A DNA stretch of 20,926 nt from JAVBTR01 sp031556065 (GTDB taxonomy: Bacteria; Bacillota; Clostridia; Christensenellales; Aristaeellaceae): assembly GCA_031556065.1 (NCBI GenBank), contig JAVBTR010000100.1, positions 1 through 20,926 on the forward strand, in the 5' to 3' direction. Under the pieces are notes generated by a model. That model was not told where the DNA came from. It made no database searches and saw only the letters and a list, made by a program, of their open reading frames with translations. Positions 1-5,941 of this stretch are shown one piece after another. The number at the start of each line of letters is the position of its first letter. The stretch's first letter is position 1. The translations under genes were made by a program, and so were the position numbers.

Positions 1-30
1 CTCGTTCAGTTGTACAATCTTTTCGGACAT
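1..30 (-). CDS. N-terminus of an IS256-family (Mutator-type) transposase, cut by the window edge
   Basis: Only ten codons are inside the window, reading MSEKIVQLNE. The ATG is preceded by GGGAG about ten bases upstream and, further up, by a plausible promoter. From memory, IS256-family transposases of Bacillota start with a similar stretch (M-x-E-x-I-x-x-L-x-E, then a conserved block on KGQ and LVRGSVEETLN). The match is short, so the family call is an inference. The DDE catalytic residues would lie outside the window. Transcription runs leftwards, away from the ATPase gene. Confidence 0.5.
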   Translation of the reverse strand, partial: MSEKIVQLNE

Positions 31-68
31 GGCTTTTTTTCTCCCTTCGAATGATGTGTTGCAACTCC

Positions 69-97
69 ATTCTACCAGAGATTTGAGGCCATGTCTT
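69..97 (-). promoter_or_regulatory. Candidate promoter of the transposase
   Basis: On the minus strand AAGACA (92-97) and TAGAAT (69-74) are separated by exactly 17 bases, and TGG directly before TAGAAT makes an extended -10. The predicted transcript would start near position 62, about 30 bases before the transposase ATG. The A/G-rich run just upstream (about 98-125) could be the IS terminal inverted repeat, but the other end of the element is outside the window. Confidence 0.4.
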
Positions 98-160
98 TTT
101 TTGACCCCTTTTTCTTTTTGCGAAACTTATTATACGTTATCCTCACTTGCTCACCTCCAT

Positions 161-184
161 AAAAAACACGCCTGCAAAAGGCGT
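161..184 (-). terminator. Rho-independent terminator, minus strand (distal of a tandem pair)
   Basis: Minus-strand stem ACGCC / GGCGT (180-184 with 168-172), 7-base loop, then G and a run of six T (166-161). It lies beyond a first terminator at 228-253, so the ATPase transcript has two stops before the transposase promoter. Confidence 0.6.
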
Positions 185-227
185 TCTAAGTTCTATTCAC
201 ATCACGATTCGGTATAAAAATGCGCAT

Positions 228-253
228 AAAAAAGCACGCCTTATTCAGCGTGC
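228..253 (-). terminator. Rho-independent terminator of the ATPase gene
   Basis: Minus-strand stem GCACGC / GCGTGC (248-253 with 234-239), 8-base loop, followed by TTTTTT (233-228). It begins 29 bases after the ATPase stop codon. Confidence 0.8.
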
Positions 254-281
254 AAATTGGCTATTTGGCTTTTGGTTTATG

Positions 282-1511
282 CTAGATTGCCCAAATGGGA
301 ACAATCAGGCTTTGGCTATCTATAGCGGAAAGGGCATCCTTCATACAGAGTATCGCACCCTGGCCGCGTTTCACAGCCCCTTTATCCAACAGCTTAAAGG
401 GACTTGTTAGTTGGGTTCCGGGATTAGCCGTCTTCTTAATTTCCATTGGATGTAGTGTTCCATCTGCTTCTAATACAATGTCGATTTCCTTTGCGTCATT
501 ATCACGATAATAAAACAGATTAAGCGTTTCCCCTGCATTCAAATATGTTTTGATGACCTCTGCCACCACGTAATTTTCCAGAATCGCACCATTAAACGCA
601 CCCGCCTCCAAGGTTTCCGGGCTCAACCATTTGGTGAGATATGCAACCAAGCCCGTATCGTAAAAATATAATTTAGGCTTCGTGACAGTACGCTTCAGCA
701 GATTGTTTGAATAGGGATGCAGGTAAAAAATAATGTCTGACTTTTCCAATAGCCTTAACCATTCCTGCACTTTTTCCGAACGCATCCCGTCCATATCCTT
801 GCCGATATCCGCAAAATTCACCATCTGTCCGGCACGACATGCCACAGCGGTAATAAACCTTAGAAATTCAGTCGCCTCAATGGTTCCGCTTATTTCCCGA
901 ATATCACGTTCGATATACGTTTGCAAATAGCTGGAGTAAAACAAGTTGCGATTGGTGACCTGACCGCTTGCAAGCGCTGGCATCGAGCCTCGAAAGATAC
1001 GCTCAAACATCGCCGGTGTATCCGCTGGGGTTCGCTTGGCAACCCGCTCCTGCAACCGCACTAGATCAATCGAAAAAGGAGTATTCTCACCGCTGCTATA
1101 CAGCTCTTTTTGCGATAGCGTGGACATACGCAAGATACATGCCCGGCCCGCAAGAGATTCTCCTGCCAGCTCCATAAGCCTAAATGCCTGTGAACCTGTA
1201 AGCCAGAAATCCCCTGGACGTTTATCTCGATCTGCCATTATTTTAATGTAGATAAACAGCTCCGGCGCATATTGCACCTCATCTATGAGAATGGGCGGTT
1301 TATGAAGTTGAAAAAACATTTGAGGATCACTTTTGGCTAACCCACGCTCTGTTAAATCGTCCAACGTCACATAGTTACGTTCCGTTCCTTCCATCAGCTT
1401 TTGCAGCATGGTGGTTTTCCCTACCTGCCTCGGCCCGGTAATGATCGTAACCGGATACTCTTTTGTCACATCACTAATGACTTTTTCCAAATCTCGTTGG
1501 ATATAATTCAA
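282..1511 (-). CDS. AAA-family ATP-binding protein with C-terminal DUF4143 domain
   Basis: A 409-residue ATPase. The N-terminal P-loop domain (AAA_14 type) has Walker A GPRQVGKTT at residues 26-34, Walker B ILIDEVQ and a sensor-like LTGSQAF. The C-terminal DUF4143 part contains EIDIVLEADG followed by MEIKK, the spacing of a PD-(D/E)XK nuclease-like core. Proteins of this type are abundant in anaerobes and their role is not settled. Start choice: a TTG at 1511 sits five bases after GGAGGT. The ATG at 1535 has no ribosome binding site and falls only about ten bases after the predicted transcription start. Flanked by its own promoter and tandem terminators, so monocistronic. The family is certain, the cellular role is not. 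Confidence 0.9.
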   Translation of the reverse strand: MNYIQRDLEKVISDVTKEYPVTIITGPRQVGKTTMLQKLMEGTERNYVTLDDLTERGLAKSDPQMFFQLHKPPILIDEVQYAPELFIYIKIMADRDKRPGDFWLTGSQAFRLMELAGESLAGRACILRMSTLSQKELYSSGENTPFSIDLVRLQERVAKRTPADTPAMFERIFRGSMPALASGQVTNRNLFYSSYLQTYIERDIREISGTIEATEFLRFITAVACRAGQMVNFADIGKDMDGMRSEKVQEWLRLLEKSDIIFYLHPYSNNLLKRTVTKPKLYFYDTGLVAYLTKWLSPETLEAGAFNGAILENYVVAEVIKTYLNAGETLNLFYYRDNDAKEIDIVLEADGTLHPMEIKKTANPGTQLTSPFKLLDKGAVKRGQGAILCMKDALSAIDSQSLIVPIWAI

Positions 1512-1551
1512 GCTTCCACCTCCACATTCGGGCATTTTACGTTGCGTTTGT

Positions 1552-1580
1552 ATTATAGCCGATTCTCAAGAAATAATCAA
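1552..1580 (-). promoter_or_regulatory. Sigma-A-type promoter of the ATPase gene
   Basis: Minus strand TTGATT (1575-1580), 17-base spacer, then a perfect TATAAT (1552-1557). Expected transcription start near 1545, about 34 bases before the TTG start codon. Confidence 0.7.
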
Positions 1581-1649
1581 CTCTAATCAAACCTTAACTT
1601 GTCTTCAGCAAAAGGTCGAAATATACTATTCTCAACCAGCAATGAGTAA

Positions 1650-1838
1650 TCAACCCTTGGATGGCCATACCTGATCGATATAAGCCATTCGGGGTTCTTT
1701 TTGCTTCTTCTCTTTTTTTGCCTCCCACGCTCTCAAGTGCAAGAAACCAAGAAAGTCCATTTCGTCAATGTCGTTCATGTGCCACCCGTTTGCGAGCAAG
1801 GAGTTATAGGTGGCATAGATAAAATCATGCAGCGTCAG
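1650..1838 (-). CDS. Fragment resembling the 3' part of a phage tail assembly chaperone (T-like)
   Basis: About 62 codons with a coherent protein look: hydrophobic/aromatic start LTLHDFIYATYNSLL, an acidic DIDEMDF motif, a basic KKEKKQKEP stretch and the ending YIDQVWPSKG. The last part recalls phage tail assembly chaperone T-extensions encoded just before the tape measure gene; this is recall, not a search. There is no ATG, GTG or TTG just before the convincing part. The frame stays open back to a TTG at 1967, but that upstream stretch reads like noise. Its beginning overlaps the stop of the 1835-1948 frame, of which it is the -1 frame, the layout used for programmed frameshifting in lambda G/GT. 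No tape measure or other tail gene follows, so this is probably a scrap of prophage. Confidence 0.4.
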   Translation of the reverse strand: MTLHDFIYATYNSLLANGWHMNDIDEMDFLGFLHLRAWEAKKEKKQKEPRMAYIDQVWPSKG

Positions 1839-2139
1839 GGTGCTGTCGTTTGAGGCACTTCCTCCTGCGCTGCTTTCGTAGGGAACTCGCCAAGTACCTC
1901 GGTGGTCTGTGTTTGCACCGCCATGATAGCCAGCGCAATATCGTGCATATGTACAATGCGCTTTCAAGCTGAAGACATATCTCCGCCTCCGTCATAGAGA
2001 CTGCTGCGCGCTCAAGCATAGGCTTGCGTCCTCTGACGTAAGCACGGATGTATCCTCTGTAATGGTCGACTACTGCCGCAAGCGCTACTGTGTCGCCATT
2101 GATTGCACTATGAATCGTCTGGTATTCCAACACCGCCAT
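1825..2139 (-). CDS. HTH_16-like DNA-binding protein of a conjugative element
   Basis: 104 residues as read. The first about 30 (LEYQTIHSAINGDTVALAAV, then VDHYRGYI) match the N-terminal pattern of the small helix-turn-helix proteins (HTH_16) encoded next to the sigma-like gene in Tn916-type elements of Bacillota. The ATG at 2139 is preceded by AGGAG at 5 bases; a GTG at 2145 is less well placed. The start overlaps the end of the sigma-like gene (2108-2139), implying translational coupling. The last about 40 residues (arginine- and cysteine-rich) look out of frame and overlie the phage-like frame, so the natural C-terminus was probably lost or replaced there. Confidence 0.6.
   Translation of the reverse strand: MAVLEYQTIHSAINGDTVALAAVVDHYRGYIRAYVRGRKPMLERAAVSMTEAEICLQLESALYICTILRWLSWRCKHRPPRYLASSLRKQRRRKCLKRQHPDAA
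1835..1948 (-). other. 37-codon frame, possible G-like partner of the tail-chaperone fragment
   Basis: Reads MHDIALAIMA, then VQTQTTEVLG, then EFPTKAAQEE, then VPQTTAP and stop. It has no ribosome binding site, and an in-frame stop lies five codons before its ATG, so it cannot be a complete gene as it stands. It overlaps the tail of the HTH_16-like frame and ends inside the start of the T-like fragment. The composition (Ala/Thr/Gln/Glu-rich ending) looks more protein-like than the HTH frame over the same bases. It could be the C-terminal remnant of a phage G-like protein, or chance. Confidence 0.3.
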
Positions 2140-2530
2140 CCACACTCCTAAGTAGCATCTTTAGTGCCTTTATGCCTTGATTCCGTTGATACGTTATTGT
2201 ACGCCGTGGTCGCCCCACGATAGGAGCGATCTGATAATCTGACATACCTTCCCATGCGCTCATGATAATAATCTGCTGTTGCAACAAAGGCAGATTTAGC
2301 AGCGCATGGAATAGTCTTTCCGATGACACGATGCACCCGTAACCATTTACCTCAATCATTAACGCCTCGCTGGGGTAGGCATCCAAAACAGGGACATCTT
2401 CAACCGCTGTGCCTACCATTGCTTCAAAACGCCGCCACCGCTTCCATTGCTTCACGCAATCTGATAGTTCGTTGCGTATGACACGCTTACAATAGGCATC
2501 AAAAACTGATGTTGTAATCTGATCGTCCAA
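2108..2530 (-). CDS. Sigma-70 region 4-like protein of a conjugative transposon
   Basis: 140 residues. The N-terminal FDAYCKRVIRNEL segment, the LLNLPLLQQQIIIMSAWEGM stretch and the C-terminal helix-turn-helix (DYQIAPIVGRPRRTITYQRN) follow the family of small sigma-like regulators found in Tn916/Tn5801-type elements, where a HTH_16 gene comes next, as here. The start is TTG at 2530, seven bases after GAGGT; no in-frame ATG competes. It probably regulates mobile-element genes, but no recombinase or transfer gene survives in the window. Confidence 0.75.
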   Translation of the reverse strand: MDDQITTSVFDAYCKRVIRNELSDCVKQWKRWRRFEAMVGTAVEDVPVLDAYPSEALMIEVNGYGCIVSSERLFHALLNLPLLQQQIIIMSAWEGMSDYQIAPIVGRPRRTITYQRNQGIKALKMLLRSVDGGVGIPDDS

Positions 2531-2640
2531 ATCTCATACCTCAATCCGCAGTATTATTCCTAACACTTACTAATACTGTTCTCGATTTCGATTTGGGCAA
2601 ACATCCAGAAAATAATGTCCAGAAAAACACTGGAAACACA

Positions 2641-2712
2641 TTACAGCGGTTGTTCAAAGCGTTCCACCTCGTTAAAGATAGAGCGACAAAGCGCGTATAA
2701 GACTTCGCTCAC
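2641..2712 (-). CDS. Possible 23-residue protein, translationally coupled to the upstream HTH gene
   Basis: GTG start whose first bases form a GTGA overlap with the stop of the HTH gene at 2709. The peptide reads MSEVLYALCRSI, then FNEVERFEQPL, an amphipathic-looking acidic sequence with ordinary codon choice. GAGGTAGG lies about a dozen bases upstream. The stop-start overlap and sensible composition argue for a real micro-gene; the short length prevents certainty. No family recognised. Confidence 0.35.
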   Translation of the reverse strand: MSEVLYALCRSIFNEVERFEQPL

Positions 2713-3218
2713 TCCGCTACACCTACCTCGGTGTAGAGTTCCCCAACATCTTTCACAATCTCGCGGGCTATGTGGCCAACATAGCAGTTCATATTAACCA
2801 CACTGTGGTTGCAAGCCCATGGATTGCACCACGTTCGGCAAGTAGGACAGATGTGCGCAGATACTTGGCGCAAAAAACTCAGCATGGATGAGAAGATTTC
2901 TTTGCCCGCAGGCGTTATATTGTCAGGCTCACTCACCATAAGCCGGGTGTACGCCTGCCCATCTAGCTTATTCATATCCACAGTGCCTTCTTTTCTTATG
3001 AAGTCCGCCAAGATAGAATCCAGCGATATATGGTTCTGCGCGCAATAGCAAATAGCTTTATCAAAGGCTATTGTCCCGGCTTTGGCGACGTCAAGGTTTT
3101 CAAATACCTTTTCAATGGTGCGTGGCTGCAAGCCGAGTTGGCGCGACATTTCCGCTTTACTTCCAAAACGGTTCTCTAGCAAGTATCTCAGTACATGGCC
3201 CGTAACCTTTTTATCCAT
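2709..3218 (-). CDS. HTH protein with C-terminal cysteine cluster
   Basis: 169 residues. The N-terminal part has a helix-turn-helix look (YLLENRFGSKAEMSRQLGL, then QPRTIEKVF) followed by an AFDKAICYCAQNHISLDSIL segment. This combination is shared with the 89-residue protein at 4267-4536, so the two are paralogues. The C-terminal half ends in CPTC...C...CNH...C, which could bind zinc. Start at the ATG 3218 because AAGGAG lies seven bases before it; the GTG nine codons upstream has no such site. Followed by a GTGA-coupled 23-codon frame. No named family recognised; a mobile-element regulator is the best inference. Confidence 0.6.
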   Translation of the reverse strand: MDKKVTGHVLRYLLENRFGSKAEMSRQLGLQPRTIEKVFENLDVAKAGTIAFDKAICYCAQNHISLDSILADFIRKEGTVDMNKLDGQAYTRLMVSEPDNITPAGKEIFSSMLSFLRQVSAHICPTCRTWCNPWACNHSVVNMNCYVGHIAREIVKDVGELYTEVGVAE

Positions 3219-3308
3219 TTTACTTTCTCTCCTTCTTTTGGTCACATTTTATTGTACATAAGCATTGACAGCTTTGGAATCCGGCAAATTTTTCGTTTTT
3301 CATGACAT

Positions 3309-3334
3309 AAAAAACACCAGTCACATACGACTGG
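3309..3334 (-). terminator. Rho-independent terminator after the Xre gene
   Basis: Minus-strand stem CCAGTC / GACTGG (3329-3334 with 3317-3322), 6-base loop, then GTG and TTTTTT (3314-3309). It separates the Xre regulator from the cysteine-cluster HTH gene, which therefore needs its own promoter. Confidence 0.75.
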
Positions 3335-3379
3335 CGCAATACCTGTATTACTGCTATATTAGTTAATTGGAGAGCCTGA

Positions 3380-3760
3380 TTAAGTAGACACCTGCGTCTT
3401 ATCCTCATCTGCCACTGTTGCGCACAGACGGAGCATAAGGCGCAATGCGTTCTCAGAGCAACCCTTTGAAAGATTCTCCATAGAATCGATAAAATCCGAA
3501 TCATCGGAGAGGTTCATCGCTGTAATTGACTTGCCATCGTCAGAAACCACTGCGCCGGAAACAAGCGACTCCAGTGGCGTTTCCAGAAGAAGGCTCAGTT
3601 GTGAAAGGCGGTGGAGATTCACAGGGCGATCTCCTCGCTCTACCTTGCCAAAGTGTGCAGGAGACATATCAATGGCATCTGCCACTGCTTCCTGCGTCAT
3701 ATTCTTTTGGTTTCGGGCGGCACGGATATGCCTTCCAATCACCTTATATTCTATGGACAT
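3380..3760 (-). CDS. Xre-family (HTH_3) transcriptional regulator
   Basis: 126 residues. A Cro/C1-type helix-turn-helix fills residues about 5-60: IGRHIRAARNQKNMTQEAVA, then DAIDMSPAHFGKVERGDRPV, with the typical MTQ-x-x-x-A and S-x-x-x-x-x-K-x-E-R-G pattern. The C-terminal half is polar and unassigned. Start at ATG 3760 because GAGGTG stands four bases before it. It is divergent from the plus-strand gene at 3925; the 164-base gap between them holds an imperfect inverted repeat that may be its operator. Resembles phage/ICE control regulators. Confidence 0.85.
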   Translation of the reverse strand: MSIEYKVIGRHIRAARNQKNMTQEAVADAIDMSPAHFGKVERGDRPVNLHRLSQLSLLLETPLESLVSGAVVSDDGKSITAMNLSDDSDFIDSMENLSKGCSENALRLMLRLCATVADEDKTQVST

Positions 3761-3811
3761 AACACACCTCATTTCGCCGACTATTTCTATCTTTATTTTA
3801 TCGGTGAAAAG

Positions 3812-3860
3812 AAGTTTTATAAAGGAGCTTCACAAGGAACATCTTCCCTTATAAGAACTT
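3812..3860. promoter_or_regulatory. Imperfect inverted repeat in a divergent promoter region
   Basis: AAGTTTTATAAAGGA (3812-3826) faces TCCCTTATAAGAACTT (3845-3860). The arms pair over about 14 positions with one bulge and one mismatch around an 18-base centre. It lies between the divergent starts at 3760 (minus) and 3925 (plus). A second short palindrome, CTAGCCTT-AC-AAGGGTAG, lies a little further towards the plus-strand gene. Candidate regulator sites; no T-run supports a terminator. Confidence 0.35.
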
Positions 3861-3924
3861 AAATGGTAAAATAAATCTAGCCTTACAAGGGTAGAATGGG
3901 CGCAATAAAGACAGGAGGATGGGC

Positions 3925-4212
3925 ATGCGGAACACAGTTCAGAAAGAAATGACGTTTGGGGGCCTTCAGGATAAGGCAGCTTTGTTAAATGCACTGACAG
4001 ATACGAATCGCCAATTTACCAGAAATGAGTTGGAAGCCATTATCCAAAATGAGTTTTTCAATGACGAAAATTCTTTGGATAGCGACCTTGTAAACGCAGC
4101 GGTTTCCCGCATCATTCTACTGGCGGGCAATACGTTAAACAAGGATACCCTACAACAAGAACGGGAGCAAATGATCCATGGGGTGCTAAAGAAAATCCTT
4201 AAACCAAAATAA
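3925..4212 (+). CDS. Small hypothetical protein, divergent from the Xre regulator
   Basis: 95 residues, helical and acidic, no membrane segment or cysteine. Notable stretch: DSDLVNAAVSRIILLAG followed by a charged tail ending in VLKKILKPK. Start at ATG 3925, six bases after AGGAGG; the ATG at 3919 directly abuts the ribosome binding site and is rejected. One of only two plus-strand genes in the window. It ends in a bidirectional terminator. No family recognised; a partner or target of the adjacent regulators is conceivable from position only. Confidence 0.6.
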   Translation: MRNTVQKEMTFGGLQDKAALLNALTDTNRQFTRNELEAIIQNEFFNDENSLDSDLVNAAVSRIILLAGNTLNKDTLQQEREQMIHGVLKKILKPK

Positions 4213-4213
4213 A

Positions 4214-4249
4214 AACAGCGGAATGCCTTGTTTGAAGCACTCCGCTGTT
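4214..4249. terminator. Bidirectional terminator between convergent genes
   Basis: Stem AACAGCGGA (4214-4222) with TCCGCTGTT (4241-4249), extended after one mismatch by TGC/GCA, 10-base loop. Followed by T-rich TTCTTTATC on the plus strand and TTTTATTTTGG on the minus strand, so it can serve both the gene at 3925-4212 and the one at 4267-4536. Confidence 0.8.
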
Positions 4250-4266
4250 TCTTTATCTCGACCACA

Positions 4267-4536
4267 TCAAAGCTTTAATTCGAGAGAACGGTCAATGGGT
4301 ATTTGGTGTTGCACACAGTAGCGGATGATCCGTTCCATCACCTGCAGCTCATTTCGTTTGCTGGCCTGTCCTGTGCATACACGAAGGAGGGTTCTATACG
4401 GGATACCAGTCTGCTCGGCCAATTCTTTTTTTGATCGGAATGTATGTACCGTGAGAAAGTCTGCTAGGCGGGTAATGCAGTACAGTTCCATCCTTTGCGC
4501 AGCACAAACTCCATTAGATGTGGTTAAGGTAGCCAC
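4267..4536 (-). CDS. Small HTH protein, paralogue of the protein at 2709-3218
   Basis: 89 residues. LADFLTVHTFRSKKELAEQT then GIPYRTLLRV aligns with the YLLENRF-x-SKAEMSRQLGL-x-x-RTIEKV region of the 2709-3218 protein, and IIRYCVQHQIPIDRSL aligns with ICYCAQNHISLDSIL. It lacks that protein's C-terminal cysteine cluster. The GTG at 4536 is 12 bases after AGGAGG, a rather long spacing; an ATG at 4491 (M16) has only AAAGG directly before it. Probably DNA binding; target unknown. Confidence 0.6.
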   Translation of the reverse strand: MATLTTSNGVCAAQRMELYCITRLADFLTVHTFRSKKELAEQTGIPYRTLLRVCTGQASKRNELQVMERIIRYCVQHQIPIDRSLELKL

Positions 4537-4580
4537 TAGGTAGTAGAGCCTCCTTTACTGATCACTTTTTATGGGGTGCT

Positions 4581-4730
4581 TTATATAGGGCATTTCTGCA
4601 AAGCAAAACATTGTTCTGTCAGTAAATATTCTTTATGCTCATCTTGCAAAACAATACAAAACAGCTCGACAAACGGAGTTAACTTTCCCCTGTCAATTGC
4701 ATTACCGTTGACCAGTTCTGATAAACTCAA
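4581..4730 (-). CDS. Possible 49-residue protein overlapping the end of the DUF3795 gene
   Basis: TTG start at 4730, six bases after GAGG inside the DUF3795 gene, overlapping that gene by 29 bases in another frame. The peptide contains LVNGNAIDRGKLTPFVELF, then CIVLQDEHKEYLLTEQ, then CFALQKCPI. Its charged and hydrophobic pattern looks like real protein, unlike the other frames here. It is either a coupled small gene or the tail of a decayed gene. No family recognised. Confidence 0.35.
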   Translation of the reverse strand: MSLSELVNGNAIDRGKLTPFVELFCIVLQDEHKEYLLTEQCFALQKCPI

Positions 4731-5076
4731 TCAGATCCTCAACGTCATCAAAATCATCATAATCCCCGTTGATTCCATCTTTGTGATATAAAACCCCATT
4801 CTTTTCGTTCCGCTCAAGGCAATCAAGTAAATCCTCTAACCCATACCGTTTTACAAAAGCAGTGAACCCATACGGCTTTATTTTTGCCCGTAGTCCTTTG
4901 CGACAAGGTTCCTGGCAAGCATAGCAATTGGATATGCCTCTTTCTATTGAGCATTTTCTGTTTTCACACCAGTCCTTGCCGGGACAGCATCCAGAATCGC
5001 ATCCAGTACAATGCTCGTTTCCCGAGCACAAACAACAAGCCAATCCACATCTGGCTATGCCCAGTTCTCGCCTCAT
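4702..5076 (-). CDS. DUF3795 domain protein (cysteine-rich)
   Basis: 124 residues. The N-terminal half carries about 14 cysteines in repeated C-x2-C-type groups (ARCGLACCLCSGNEHCTGC, later NCYACQEPC), typical of DUF3795 proteins and suggesting metal or Fe-S binding. The C-terminal half has the conserved KIKPYGFTAFVKRYG and ERNEKNGVLYHKDGINGDYD. Function of the family is unknown. Start at ATG 5076, six bases after GGAGG. It follows the metallo-beta-lactamase-fold gene by 54 bases on the same strand and may be cotranscribed with it. A second DUF3795 protein lies at 18476-19012. Confidence 0.85.
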   Translation of the reverse strand: MRRELGIARCGLACCLCSGNEHCTGCDSGCCPGKDWCENRKCSIERGISNCYACQEPCRKGLRAKIKPYGFTAFVKRYGLEDLLDCLERNEKNGVLYHKDGINGDYDDFDDVEDLIEFIRTGQR

Positions 5077-5130
5077 ATGTATCCTCCATAAACTTTAGTT
5101 TATATGTACGCCTTCACCGTCTAAGGTTGA

Positions 5131-5892
5131 TTATAACCAAATAGAAAAATAACCGAAATCATGTGTGCCGCTTCCGTGATGCAACTTGTTTTCGGCTTTT
5201 AGATTTAGAAAAGCCTCTTCCATATCGGTCAAAATGGTTTCCGGCACAGCCAAACTGTGGTGAGCTGGGAACACCTTCTTCACAGGTAGCGAAGCAATTT
5301 TCCGAATCGAAGCTAAATAGGCCACGGGATCGGTTGAGGGATAATACGCAAACAAGGTGCCGATGTAAACTAAATCGCCTGTAAACAGATACCCTCTGTC
5401 CCGTTCGTAGAAACACATATGCCCCGGTGAATGTCCCGGCGTATGCAATATCTCTATCTGCCGTCCTCCAATGTCGATTAAATCATGGTCATGGAGTACC
5501 TTTGTAGTTTCCCCTTGAAAAAACTCGTATTGCTCAACATCGAAGTTGTCAGGCAAATCACAGTCTTCGACAACATAGCCTTTGACTTGCTCCATGGTTA
5601 AAGGAAACTCGCCCGTGAGCCATTTGACTTCTTCGGCATGTGCATAAAAATTTGGATAATACTTATGTCCTCCGATGTGATCCCAATGAATATGTGTGGC
5701 TACGGCGATTACGGGCTTGTCAGTTAGCTTATCAACCTGCTCCTTTATGTTTTCAATGCCCAATCCTGTGTCAATTAGCAAGCTATAGTTTTCACCGTTC
5801 AGCAAATAAGCATGGCTTTCTTCCCAATGCCTGTATTCGCTGATAATATGGGTGTTTTCGTCAATGTGCTCAATTGTAAACCAGTTTTTCAT
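5131..5892 (-). CDS. MBL-fold metallo-hydrolase
   Basis: 253 residues. Dinuclear-metal motif THIHWDHIGG (residues 66-75), then HTPGHSPGH, FTGDLVY and PAHH supply the other metal ligands of the metallo-beta-lactamase fold. Soluble, no signal peptide, substrate unknown. Start at ATG 5892, with GAGG six to nine bases upstream. Preceded by an extended -10 like element TGATATAAA near 5913-5920. Not to be read as a beta-lactamase: glyoxalase II-like or lactonase-type hydrolases share the motif set. Confidence 0.88.
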   Translation of the reverse strand: MKNWFTIEHIDENTHIISEYRHWEESHAYLLNGENYSLLIDTGLGIENIKEQVDKLTDKPVIAVATHIHWDHIGGHKYYPNFYAHAEEVKWLTGEFPLTMEQVKGYVVEDCDLPDNFDVEQYEFFQGETTKVLHDHDLIDIGGRQIEILHTPGHSPGHMCFYERDRGYLFTGDLVYIGTLFAYYPSTDPVAYLASIRKIASLPVKKVFPAHHSLAVPETILTDMEEAFLNLKAENKLHHGSGTHDFGYFSIWL

Positions 5893-5941
5893 TCTTACCT
5901 CTACTCCTCGCTTTTATATCAAAGCGCTCTTGTGAAACACT

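Noticed and set aside
2605..2640. Direct repeat of TCCAGAAAA
   Set aside because: Two short copies only, no spacing regularity or further units; not a CRISPR or iteron array.
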